From Dryocosmus kuriphilus (taxonomy: Eukaryota; Arthropoda; Insecta; Hymenoptera; Cynipidae): a stretch of 64,000 nt of DNA. The stretch spans positions 83,517,786 through 83,581,785 of the forward strand of contig CM076196.1 in NCBI GenBank assembly GCA_038277395.1. Reading direction: 5' to 3'. Below the pieces are notes generated by a model, which was not told the origin of the DNA, ran no database searches, and saw only the letters and a list, made by a program, of their open reading frames with translations. Positions 22,787 through 35,234 of this stretch are shown piece by piece. The position numbers and the translations under genes are program-made. How positions within the stretch are numbered: position 1 is the stretch's first letter; each line of letters starts with the position of its first letter.

Positions 22787-23895
22787 CCTGATACCGATGA
22801 AAATTTCTCGTTGGAATATTTTTTCCGCACCAGCTGACCGAAAATATATACACATAATATATATTAATGAAGCAGTCAAGGATAAATTAATATTTAACAT
22901 ATCAGTCAGAAAGTGTTATCACTATTTTGTGTACGTTAATACTGCAAAGAGTCTTGCAAACTCGATTGCGCATAAAACATAAAAAAAACTCGCAAAAAAC
23001 GTAATAAATAAAAGTAAGCACTAAACACAAAATGTCCATATTCGATGAAAATTTAAATTGTTTGCTACTGCCAAATGAAAATACTGAACAAAAGAAAAAA
23101 AAGTCAAATTTAATTCTAAATTTTAATTTTTGAAGTAACAGAAAAATCTCAGTTAAAGATATTGTGAATAATATACGAAAAAACTTACCTTTTTTAGAGG
23201 TAAAAAATACGTGAATCAGATTGGGAAAAATCAAATACGAACGTGCGAAACCTTCGCACCGTGACTGCTACAAGAGAGACATGGTTTGTATTTATTTTCC
23301 TGTCTTTCAAGGATAAAAACTAGAAAAAGATCTTCGCCAGTCATGAGAGCCACAGACCACAGTTCACTTCAGTACACACATACTGTTGCAAAGCCATGCA
23401 AAGCACACGGATTTGATCATCTGTTGGTCAGGGACGACAAAGGCGAAGGATAACCATGGGGCTTCAAAAATTGCATGTTCGGCAAAAATTTTAACTGAAA
23501 TGAAATAATTTGTTAAAGGACAGGCAGGGCAGAATGATCTTCTTTTGTTCTGAAAATAAAATAAAACAAAATCTGTTTAATGAAAAAAGGACCTCCCCGT
23601 TTAAAACATTATTTTATTAACATCCACTTAATATACTATAGACTAACTATATAGACAAGCGTAGACCAATTTTCTAAAAATTCTTATAATAAAAATAGCC
23701 TTTTTCAGAGGAAAATGAGGTTTATTAACAACATTTCGTAGAACATATCTCCCTGCACGTATCTCTTCTGTAAAGAATAATAAAATATAGTTCATATAAT
23801 ACATCTTGAAATAGATTTCTTAAATATTGTTAATCGTGTGCGCTTTCCCTTGATGAACTGATAAACACTGAAAACCATAAGGTCGAAGCATTTTT
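22787..23895. other. SLC26 5' side and PGM 3' side
   Basis: Holds the 5' UTR intron and likely first exon of the SLC26 gene (donor at 23187-23188, minus strand) and a putative promoter around 23200-23450, followed by the 3' UTR of phosphoglucomutase. A minus-strand AATAAA (TTTATT at 23721-23726) is about 170 nt past the PGM stop. Confidence 0.45.
23721..23726 (-). terminator. Poly(A) signal AATAAA for phosphoglucomutase
   Basis: TTTATT on the plus strand, in the right orientation and a plausible distance (about 170 nt) after the minus-strand stop codon at 23896-23898. Confidence 0.5.
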
Positions 23896-26692
23896 TTACG
23901 TGATCACGGTTGGTGCTTCCCTGCCAGTGTATTCTTTTAATTTGCTTAACTGCAAACTAATTTCAACCAATGGCTTCAGGACTTTTTGAGCGTCTTCGGC
24001 AAATGTTGAAGGATCTGATTCGTAACTTTCTATATAGACTCTAATCGTTGCTCCTGAACTACCGGTTCCCGAAAGCCGGTAAATTATTCGAGAACCATCC
24101 TCAAACAAAAAGCGCAAACCCTGAAAAGGCAAATACGAATTTAGAACAATTAAAGAAGAGTGAAAAACAGAAATATGAATTAGAGAATACTAATTTAAAA
24201 ATAAAAAATATAAATATACACTTAACAAAAGTTTACCTGCTTGTCGGCGACGCTATTATCAATCGGATCTTTATATGAATAATTGTCAGCTTCTTTAACG
24301 ACATAATCCTTGTTTTGGGACGACAATTTCTTACCAATGAATTGTGAGCTCTGTATTTTATCTTCTACCTCCTTCATCATTTTGTTTGCAGATTCGGCGT
24401 CGCAATTTTCATAATCGTATCTGGAAAGTAAGAAATTTTCATTCCCAAGTATAACTTTTCGTTTTGGTAGTAAAGTTCATTTTATAGCAAAGAATATTAA
24501 CCTCGTGAAGAAGTTTCTTCCATAAATCTTCCAATGATCCATGAGAATTTCTTCAACGGATTTTCCCAAACTTGCAACGACACTTAACCAGGCAAGTGCA
24601 GCCCAAATTCCATCTTTTTCACGAATGTGGTCCGAACCTGTTCCGAAACTTTCTTCTCCGCAGAGCGACAAACGACCAGCGTCCATCAAATTACCTGAAA
24701 AATAATAAAAAATATAGAACATCCATAATGTAAACTTAAAAAAAAGAACACCAGTTAAGCTAGGGGGAAAACATGTAAAATTTTAGAACGCTACGTACCG
24801 AAGTATTTCCACCCAGTCGTACTTGTACTTGGAAGCAATTTATTCCTGTCTTTGTAGCAACTCTATCAACTGCAGCTCCAGTAGGCATTGAACGAGCATA
24901 TCCCCTCACTCCGGTTTTTTGAAAATAGGGGATGACTTTTAAATTATTTGCGAGTACCGCCAGAGAGTCAGAAGGAGTGACGAAAAATGCTTTCCTTCCA
25001 ATAATCTGCAAAAAATAATATACAATCAACTTTCACTCAATATAAATTATTTTGATATCCTCAATTAAATTCTGATATTATATAATACCATATTTCTATC
25101 ACCATCCCCATCAAATGCAGCACCAAAGTCAAAAGGTCCATTTTTAACCGCATCCACCAAATCCGCAGCGTAAGTTAAATTAGGATCAGGATGCAATCCT
25201 CCAAAATCTTCGAGAGGTGTTGTGTTTATTAAATTTAAGTTCTTCACTCCCAACTCCTTCTCGAAAATCTCTTTCACGTAAGGTCCCGTCACTGCAAAAA
25301 TTTTTTAGAAACCCAATAAATAACTTTTATGTTATACAATCTACTAAATTATAAAGAAATCTTTTATTTTATAAACTAATCATTACCGCCGTTCATCGAG
25401 TTAATCAGGACTTCGAAAGCAGGACGTTCTGGACTTCCAAGCAATAATTTTTTGATACTAGGGAAGTCGAAAATTTCCTTCATGAGGTCTACGTAATCCT
25501 TGACAGAGTTGATTATTTCAACGGTAAAAGGACGACCGTCAACTTGCAAAGCAACGGTCTGGATTGTATCAATATCTACGGCAACTTCAGGTACGATTTT
25601 GTATTGCTTTATAGTCTTTGTTATTTCGAATATTTTATTCGTAACAGCATCTGGTGCTGGACCTCCATTTTCACAATTATACTTGATTCCAAAATCTCCA
25701 TTGGGTCCCCCAGGATTGTGAGAAGCTGTGAGAACAATTCCACCTAGGGTTTTATATTTTCTGATAATCGCGGATACGGCTGGAGTCGATAGAATTCCAT
25801 TTTGACCCACCAAGAGTTTTCCAACCTATGAAAAGGAATGATTAATGTTGCTCAGAAAACATTTTTCTTTACATAATAACATTATTTTAAACTTTTACAT
25901 TAATCAGTTGCAGAATATTATATATTTAATCTTATCTAATAATATATTTTTTCGTTATAGAATCCTTCGGTGATTACTATTATCATTATGATTAGAGTAA
26001 AATCTAATCTATAAACCATTTCAAGTGGACTAAAAAAATCTAAAAAATAATTTGATTTTCATTTATATTTTTACATATTTAATTAAATATAAAATGTATA
26101 ATTATTTCTAAATAATTTTACAAGTTATTAAGATAGTCACCCTTGATAAATAGTAAATTCCTTTAAAATTTAAATGTACATTCAAAACAAACGTCATGCC
26201 TTATCTCGAAAGGTCATGAACTTATATATTATTACAAGAGTTCAGTTTGGAGAAATGGAAAGTATTATCCTCGATTTCAATGATCCATTCATGTTTTTTT
26301 CTTCTCAAGTTATAAAACGAATTCATAAAGCTTAATAATTATTTTTAAAATTCAATTAAAGATATAACATAATAACATAAAAATGTAAACAAATACAAAG
26401 ATAACAAGGTAAAATAAAAACATGCAGAAAAAAGAAAACTTCTAACCCCATTAGCAGCAGCGATTCGGATGATTTTGGAAACGACTGCTTTTCCATAAAA
26501 ACGGCCATCACCTCCAACAACAAGAGTTGATCCAGTTAAGTCATTTCCCACAGCATCAAGAATAGCCTGGATGAAATTTTCCGTATAATGTTCCTGTTGG
26601 AAAACACTAACGGCTTTTCGAAGGCCCGAGGTACCCGGCTTTTGACCTTCGAAAACTACAGTTTGCACGACTGAACCGGACACCGCAATCAT
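23896..26692 (-). CDS. Pgm1: Phosphoglucomutase, one frame break
   Basis: Cytosolic enzyme interconverting glucose-1-phosphate and glucose-6-phosphate. Seven coding exons in transcript order: 26447-26692, 25387-25825, 25089-25291, 24799-25005, 24502-24694, 24237-24420, 23896-24120. Catalytic phosphoserine loop LTASHNPGG (Ser about 117), Mg-binding DGDGDRN, sugar loop GEESFGTGSD and C-terminal phosphate-binding RLSGTGSSGATIR are all present; the C-terminus APTVIT matches the family exactly. About 563-565 aa after correction (human 562). Exon 4 is 207 nt but must be congruent to 1 mod 3. The break lies at the tandem GTACTT (plus strand 24819-24830), just before TGWKYFGNLMD, and corresponds to one base too few or five too many. 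Confidence 0.95.
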
Positions 26693-27503
26693 GATACTTA
26701 TAGCTTTACTTCCTTTAGTAATTCAAACGACTTAAAATCATTTACTCGGCGGAAAACGTGAAAAATATTACAGTTCAGCGATTAGATACCCACAATGACA
26801 GTTCAAGGGCACACACTACCAAGTAAGTGGGGGCGGCCCGCGGCAGTAGCAGACGATGTTACAATTTTGAATTTTCCTTATGAGAGGCATCTGGTGGCCA
26901 TCCAGACATGTCAAGGCAGTTGTAAGGGAAGTAGGGAACGGTTGATTCGGGCCCCGTGCGGCCGGCGAAATAAGGAGAAAATTGTGAAAAGCACTTTTAT
27001 CTTTTTATCGTGATACCCCTCACCTCTGGTGATACTAAATATGAAGTTCATGTTTTTCACTGTTCATAAACGTGCCATAAACCTGCTAAAAACGTAGACA
27101 TGAACTCAATGTAAAGACAGAATTATCTTGTTGTATCTGGAAATTAAAAAATATCTTCTATTAATATTGTCTAAACCACTGTCATGAAGCAGTTATTATG
27201 AAATGTTGAATTATATGGAATGTAAACATATTAAAATTGCGAAATTATAAATCAATTCGTTTTTTTGGCACAACAAACGTTTCTGTTGCTCTATTTCAAA
27301 TCAAACTACCGCCACCTAGTAAACCAAAAATGGCGGTGCTTTCATAACACAACCACACAACCTATATTATGTACAGACCTTGGTGTTTTATCCACGGTCA
27401 CTTGATCACTTGATTTAGGTGCCTTTCTCGAACAGTTCGTGGGAGTTCGTGGTGATTGTGGTTGGGGTGGTTCGTGGTTTTTCTCTTCTCTTCATCCACA
27501 AAG
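26693..27503. promoter_or_regulatory. Divergent promoter region, Pgm1 and SLC25A3
   Basis: The region between the two head-to-head genes contains a GC-rich stretch (about 26820-26970) next to Pgm1. On the SLC25A3 side, a 5' UTR exon ends at 27503 with the donor AAAG|GTGAGT. No TATA box was assigned with confidence. Confidence 0.45.
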
Positions 27504-27635
27504 GTGAGTATCAGAACCAGTGTATCCTGGAGCACTCGGACATTCATACTAATGAAAGTTTAAACATTCGAATTTTTAATTAAAAAATTAACTCTAGTAT
27601 CTTTACTTTGACAGCGGCAGTCAGGGTGGGAAGAC

Positions 27636-30337
27636 ATGTTTGACAAATTATTTGAATCTTCAAAAATGACACCCTTCAGCTCGTCCCAGACTGCAGCTAA
27701 CCAGGGACTTGTCAAAAATCGAGTTATCGCCGCGGCCTCCACAGAATCAGGTGGTAAGTACGAATAAATTTCCATAAAAAGTGACACACCTCGCCGGAAA
27801 TTTGGTTTAGGATGTCTGATTCGAATTTCCAATTATTTCCGTATTCTTGAAAATATTGATTTATTCGGGGCATCTGTCGATTTAGTCAAAGATTATTATA
27901 TATTGGAACATGTGAGGTTTCATTAAATTTTATTTATCTACAGTTATGTAATCAGAAATATTCCGAAAATTGTACACCGGAAATACCGAAGTGTCCAAAG
28001 CGCACGCTCTGGCTTCCAAAAAATATGATTGTGGAATCTTCTATTAGATTCCTACACAATATTTTTCGTTTAGGTGTTTCAGCTTGATTAAAGTAATCTA
28101 GATTGGGTATCAGTAAAGTGAAATCGAAAATTTATTTTATTTCAATGATATTAAGGTTAGTAGAACAACTGTCAACTAGTAAGAAGAGTTGCATAATTGG
28201 CATCCATCTTGATAGAATGCGACGGTCAAAGCGAAACCGGTGAAACCTATGATTTCCTCTTTTTAATGTATGAGCACTTGGCACTATCTTATTGTAGCTC
28301 TGAAATGTGGTATATTTTTATGCACTTTTTAAGTTCTTGATAAAGGTTTAAATACTTGAAATAGTGAAAATTCAAAGTTTCAAAGGTCGTGATTCGAAAC
28401 CTTGAACTTCGTAGATTGGCCCGTGATCTCGGAACAGTTTAGGGTAAAAATAACTCATTAGTTCCTCTATAATGAAGGTGAAGGAACTAGAGTTAGAATC
28501 TGATGCGTGATGCCGTTACCAAACTAGTACAAGGTCGCGTTCTTTACCAAATCTTGAACTTACGCCAAATTAAATAGAGTACACGGTCACGCGTGTTCTG
28601 GTAATCATCGTCAACAATGAGATTCTACAACTCCAATCTTGCTTACTTTTTGGAAGAAAACTCACAATTATTTTAGTTTTCTGCACAAAATTGTGGTCGG
28701 GTTTGTTAGTTGTAGCTGAAAAAATCAGTAATTAGTTTCCTTCTTTAGGTAATTTATATTTAAATATTTGTAATGTAGAAATTAAATGTTAAATCCAGTT
28801 TTGAAATATTACCAAACAGTTAAAATTATTTATGAAGAATGCAATAAAGAAAATTATATTGTTTTATAAATTATTATTAGAAATATCAGTGCTGTTGAGT
28901 GTAATATGAATATATTTTTAAATAACTAGTTCGTCCTAAATCTTTTAAACATGACAAGAGATCGTTCATTAGAAAACTAGGATATTTAAAAAATGTTATG
29001 ATTAATATATTAAAAATTATTTCATTTCAATTCAACAGATAGTTGCGAGTTCGGATCAAACCACTACTTCGCATTATGTGGACTTGGTGGTATTTTGTCT
29101 TGCGGTATTACCCACACTATGGTGACACCTCTGGATTTAGTAAAATGCCGTATTCAGGTGGATCCTGCAAAGTACAAATCTGTCTTCACAGGATTCCGCG
29201 TAAGTTTCACTATAAAACATGAATTAAATCATTTTCCAAAAAAAATTGAATTAATTTTCTAAATAATTCACAGGTGACATTAGCAGAAGGTGGAGCCAAA
29301 GGACTGGCGAGGGGCTGGGCCCCAACCTTCTTTGGTTACTCCATTCAAGGAATGTTCAAATTTGGCCTCTATGAAGTCTTCAAAGTATTCTATGCAAATC
29401 TTGCTGGAGAAGAGTTGTCGTATGAGTACAGAACTAGCCTTTACCTCGTTTCGTCTGCCTCTGCAGAATTCTTCGCAGATATTGGTCTGGCTCCTTTCGA
29501 AGCCGCTAAGGTACAACACTCAAAACCTATAACGAATTATGAGTAAGAATCCAAGTTCAGCCAAAAAATGGTTTTGATCGAAGACTGCATCCACCTTCCT
29601 AATTCCTCGTCCTTTCTATCACGTCTTTTGTAAGTTGCATTAGATACCTTTATTTACTCCTGATAACTATGTATAGAGATTATGATAAAAACAATTCTTG
29701 ATGGAACGCGTTTGCTTTATTCTCTTCCAGGTCAGAATCCAAACCATGCCTGGCTATGCTAATACTCTGCGTGAGGCCTTCCCGAAGATGCACGCCGACG
29801 AAGGTCTTGGTGGATTCTACAAAGGGCTGGTCCCCTTGTGGCTTCGACAGATCCCTTACACCATGATGAAGTTCGCTTGCTTCGAGCGCACGGTTGAACT
29901 TCTTTATAAACACGTCGTACCCAAACCACGACTAGAGTGCACGAAAGGCGAACAACTTATCGTCACCTTCGCTGCTGGATACATCGCTGGTGTCTTCTGT
30001 GCTGTCGTCTCGCATCCTGCTGACTCTGTAAGACTTGAAATAAATTGAGAAAACGAATTTTAAAGACTGAATTTAAAAGCTAATTCTAGATCAAACTTTT
30101 CCATTTCAGGTCGTTTCCAAGTTGAACCAGGAGAAGGGTGCGACAGCAGTCGACGTTTTGAAGAAGCTTGGATTCGGTGGCGTTTGGAAAGGCCTTGGAC
30201 CCAGGATCATAATGATTGGTACGCTCACCGCAGCTCAATGGTTCATCTATGATGCAGTGAAGGTCTGGCTCCGTATGCCACGTCCACCACCACCAGAGAT
30301 GCCCGAATCTCTGAAGAAGAAGTATGGTGTAGCTTAA
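27636..30337 (+). CDS. SLC25A3: Mitochondrial phosphate carrier protein
   Basis: Inner mitochondrial membrane symporter importing phosphate with protons for ATP synthesis. Five coding exons: 27636-27753, 29039-29199, 29274-29510, 29731-30027, 30110-30337, all phases closing to 346 aa. Three mitochondrial-carrier repeats are visible by their signatures: PLDLVKCRIQVD, PFEAAKVRIQTMPGYA and HPADSVVSKLNQEKG. The GC-richer codon use fits a highly expressed gene. The start ATG is in the exon beginning at 27615 after TTTGACAG, and a non-coding first exon lies upstream. Intact, with no frame disruption. A poly(A) signal is at 30673. Confidence 0.96.
27754..29038. other. SLC25A3 intron 1 (coding)
   Basis: 1.3-kb intron from donor GGTAAGT to acceptor TTCAACAG. 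AT-rich, no further feature recognised. Confidence 0.6.
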
Positions 30338-30672
30338 ATTCTGCTGCTGATTACTCATTGGTTTATCGGTTCCCAACTGAGTAAAGCTAGGAAGAAACTA
30401 GACGAATTTTAATTGCCTTCTTGAGAAACGCCGTTAAGAAATTGTGCTCCATTATTTTCGATATATTTTTTTGAACACGATTTGATCCTCGTAAATGCTG
30501 TTTGCTGCCCACGAATCAGGAAGGCGTGAAAGGTAATTCACATGCGGCAGTTACGTTCTACGCGTACGATTCCATACTGTCTATCGTTAGAACTGTTCTA
30601 AGTACGAATACCGATGTGAAGGAGCCTGTGATCTGCAGAAACCTGTCGCAATGTAAATATGACGATCGCTTC

Positions 30673-30678
30673 AATAAA
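30673..30678 (+). terminator. Poly(A) signal AATAAA for SLC25A3
   Basis: AATAAA about 335 nt after the SLC25A3 stop codon on the same strand. Confidence 0.55.
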
Positions 30679-30679
30679 C

Positions 30680-33600
30680 GATCAGATTACACCGTCTATT
30701 TTTCTTTTCATTTTACATTAGTTAATTTATTTCATATTCACTATATATGGGTCTTTTTCCACGAAAGTATATTTTTGTGTCCCAGGGCTGAAATTTCAAT
30801 ACTTTACGGTTATCTTTTTTTCAAACTTCCTATGAATGGGTAAAAAATCCACAAACAAATATCAGGTTTTATTGCATGTGAATGTGTTGCAGGTGCTGTT
30901 GTTACAGCGTAGGGGGGAGATTGTTCAACCCCAGTATTTTATTTAGATTGACTTTTCGCAGCGCGTTCTGTGGAACCATATGGTGGAACCTTGCTTTTGC
31001 GTGCTATAATGAAAGGTCCATACTACATGCTGCTGCTTTGAGCGGTAAAACAGGGCTACAGTTTAACAATTCGCTAATTCCGGTAGAGTAGATCAGAGAC
31101 AACTTCGGATACGATAAAAAACAAAATAAAAAATTGATAAAGAAATTTAGAAACGTAAACTCATTTATTTTAATTATAAAAATGAAACAAATGTCTAATT
31201 TAAAATCTTTTTCGTTGCCTTCTTCCTTATACCCATACAAAAATTTGGAATTAAAAAATTGATCTTTCTAAATGATTACAACTCCTATCCTCTTTGTTTT
31301 GAGTATCAATTTTTGTAAGTTTTATGTTTCATTTTTAAATTAAAAAACACTTTATCATGCTTTTTTTCTAGAAACTTTAAAGTTATAAATGAAATTATAC
31401 GATCTAGAAATAATTATCTTATTAAATTAGTTATTAACAATTTTTAAAGTTTTAAATTACAGTACCGGCCAATATTAAAAGGGCGAATGTTTCTTAATAT
31501 TTATTAAAATGCTCATAATGTTGCTAAAACAAAGATAAATTTTGTTTCAAAATTACTTTTTTAAAAGAGCTCTAAACGAAATCAATAAGCTAATTCTGTA
31601 ATTTATTTTAAAAAGCAGATATTTCAGAGGATTCGAAAATTATTGTTAACATTTCTCGAAATATTGAACATTTTTCAATATCTTTTCTTGGGCTTATTTT
31701 TAAAATAAATTTTCATAGAATTTTTTGAACTTATGACGAAAGTTATGAAAATCTTAATTCCCTAGGTTTTACGCAGGCCCGAATGGGAAATACTAAACAT
31801 TTCAAAACTGATTGCAAATATTGTTTGCATTTTCCAAATTTTCTTTTAACACATTGTGCTCAGGAAGAATGTAAGGAATAGCTAATTCTGTAAGGATTTA
31901 TTTTTAAAAAGTGAATATTTCAGATATAGGTATATCTCCCATAAAATTGAACATTTTTCAATCGAAAAGAACAATTTTGCTTCTGTACATTTTTTGCTTT
32001 ATCTCGCACATAAAAAAAAATTTCAGAAGAATGGTCGATATTTTTTTAAATTTCAACTTTTTAATATTTTAATTATTTTTGGAAATTATGCCGGTCTTAT
32101 TTTGAAAACATTTTTGACACCCGATCATAACACTTTTTATAGGACATGAACACATTCAACTTTATGAACAATTATCTACTTTTCACTAAAAAATAGGGGG
32201 TGACCTGGAGTTAGAAATTTGCGAACTCTCATTTTTATACCCTAATTTTATGATAAAAAGCCTAATTTTCCATAATTAATTAAAGGACATAATTAAACTT
32301 ACCTTCATGCAAACTGATTAAATATTACCTTAAAATAGCAGAAATATTCTTTTTTGTAAATAATTTAAACAATTTTTTCAGACACAAATATTTTCAAGTT
32401 TGAGATATTTGAAATAAAAAATAAAAAAATTCTAAAGCATCCAAATTTTGGAGTAAATTAAAAATGATATTTAAACTTACTAATAGTTTGGAAATGGAAA
32501 ATTTCATCAAGACAAAATCTTCCTTTGTTAAAAGGGGAAAAAACATTACAGAATAAGTAAATAAGAATAAGCATCAGGGAATACGTAGCATATAAAAAAG
32601 CATAACATAAGAGAACTGTCCACCTGAAACCCAAGTTTCTTATAATGCTCTTAATGTTATCACTTTTCTGCTACAAACAGTTTATAAATTTTATAGGTAC
32701 ATATACATTATATTTAAATTTCCTCCAATCTAAATCAGAAGTTGTCTAATTCCATCAAGAATAAAAATCCGCGCAAATAACTTGTAACTTTTTTAAACTT
32801 CCGTATCTCTAAAATTTAGGGGTGACAAATTTTTAATTAAGAATTGTCAATTATTCATATACAATCATTGCCTTTATTATTACATTTGCCGCGACTGGCA
32901 GCATCAGATGGACAGCTCTGGTGTGTGTAAATATTAAAGTCTGTAAAAATTAAGTCACTTTTGCCATCAAGAGTATAATTAAATATTATGTACAAATGAA
33001 CATTACTCGTTAATTTATTACATCAAATATTTTGCATCCATTATCAGTATATATGTCAGTCTTGAATAGCTTTTACCAAAACTTTTTTCCTTTGTACAAT
33101 CTGTACACTCTGAGGCTCAACGAGAATGTGCGCGAGAATGTAAAATTTGTGCTCGTGCGCATACACACATACGTCTGAAGAAAGGATATACGCGAATTGA
33201 AAGAAGCACACGACTGAAATACAGCATATACAAAAATTTACTAATCATAAATATTAAATCTACGATTCATTTTGAGCAAAAATGTCGACATGGTCGCACT
33301 AAGCCTTGCAGCTTTTCATTCGACACGCGGTGTCGAAGTTATTCAAGTTATCGATTTTTCCATTCTTACTATACAGACATGCGAACTTCTATTCCCCATG
33401 TTTTATCATACTTCCTCGTGCTCCGAAGTAACAAAACAAGTTTCACCCGCCTTTTGATTACGAAAGCGTAGTACGATTATTAATGTAGTACGTGAAAAGA
33501 AAGACTGAGGTAGCAAGAAAAATTTATTATCCTTTCCTCAAACGCTTCGTGCACGTTCCACTGCCACGCTCGTGTATTCTATGCGACATTGAAATCATTT

Positions 33601-35234
33601 GAAAACTAGATTCTACGAGCTTATAAAATCCAATTTGATTTTCAGTTTCAATTCAGACTGCGTTCACATTACCGATAATTATAATAACGGAATGAGTCGT
33701 ATTTTGCGACTAGTTCTCTCTGACAAAGTTCCGTCTACATTACCAATTCAGCAAAGTGACTACGATTCTAGGTTTTAGCGCGAGTCATCGAAGTTGACAA
33801 GATGAAAAGAATGTACAATAGTGTCGATAATAATAATAAAAATAATTCCGAGAGTAGATCTCAATAACAATAATTGTATTCATATTAAAATAATATTAAT
33901 AGTCGTAATAATACAAATTAAAAACATATTTACAATTTACCAACCCATTTGCTTTTCTTTTAAGTATTTGTAAGGTTCGCTTCGCCATTATTTACGTACT
34001 ACACATAGGTAAATTGGAATAATTCGTTTTAAATAGATCCTTTTTACAAAATTACATTACGAACTGGTAGATTAAAATATCTGAGCCGGTTACCTAGCTA
34101 CGTAATATACAGCTGCTGAAATCACGGCCAGTAAAGACGCCACGCTGATAACAGGGAGATTAGCAGTAAGCAAGCGATCATTAATTTTTCAGTTTAATCT
34201 CAATTTTATTTTGCAATTTTTTACTTTCTTGAAAATCATTTTTTACTCGCTTACTACTCATCTTCTCTCACTTGACCGATGCAATTCCTCTTAGATTAAT
34301 ACGATGGCGTCACTACGTTTACTTTAATATGAAATTGTATACACTTATATAAATAATTATTGCCATTGAAAAACGAAAAGATCCGAATCGCCCGTCGCAA
34401 AAACAAGTGATGCCATCCGTCCGTTGACTCTCGCAAAAGTGAATTTCGCCCCAGAGATGCAAAGCTTCCTTACTCCAAAAAAGTACGCGAATCGTTTCTT
34501 TAAATATAAATAAAATCGAGAATCAAGATTAAACAGTTCGCGTTCTTTTTGGAAAGAAGTCAAATATTTTTGTACCATTTGTACTCTTGTTACGATCGGA
34601 TATTAATATTAATAACACACAGTTTCACATTTACATTACTTTTAAAAACTTCTTAAAACTTATAACTCAACGCAAAATGTTTTCCAAACGTGGTACGATT
34701 TTTACCGACATCTTCATATTATACGAAACAGTTACAATTTTAATTAAATAATGTCGAAAATAAATTAATTTTTAAATTAGCTTTCAATTAAATTATCTCA
34801 ATAAAACTAAATGTGATGCAACTTTGTATCATTCTACAAGGAACGAGTTGTAATTCATTAAAATTGTAAGCAGTGACTTAGTCACATTTGCATTCACCAT
34901 ACTGATATGCTTAGCGTATAATTCAATGATCACCATTCTCTAAACTCTAATTAAAATATTGATATCGGTCGAAAGTTCGAAAGAAGGAGTCAATGTGACC
35001 CAGGGACAGACAGAACGTTCGAGTTCAAAAACTGAACACAATAAAACCTTCAGTTTTCCCTCGAAAACTGGAGGCTTCACATCTCTAGGCGTATTTGCAA
35101 TTCAGAGGAGTCTCGCGCAAACGGTACAGAAGTGCTCTAAAGCGCTATTCGCCTTGATTACAGAGATCCGCAGCTCGATGATTAGTTCGCTATTGAGTGT
35201 CCTTTGACTCTTAACATACTTTGTTGAAGGAGGG
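30680..35234. other. Convergent intergenic region, SLC25A3 and BICRA 3' ends
   Basis: Mostly AT-rich spacer (31100-33000). From about 33000 to 35234 base composition is less biased and the region probably includes the long 3' UTR of the minus-strand BICRA gene. One possible small membrane-protein frame (34090-34261, minus) is listed separately. No other gene is recognised. Confidence 0.4.
34090..34261 (-). CDS. Possible tail-anchored micropeptide, frame broken by one base
   Basis: From ATG 34259-34261 a lysine-rich 26-residue start (MSSKRVKNDFQESKK...) runs to an A5 tract (plus strand T run 34185-34189). One frame away it continues into NDRLLTANLP and a hydrophobic helix VISVASLLAVISAAVYYVAR, then TAA at 34090-34092. 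Deleting one A would give a 56-aa protein with a charged N-terminus and a C-terminal membrane helix. The layout resembles small tail-anchored proteins, but no family is recognised. It lies in the likely BICRA 3' UTR and may be chance. Confidence 0.25.
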
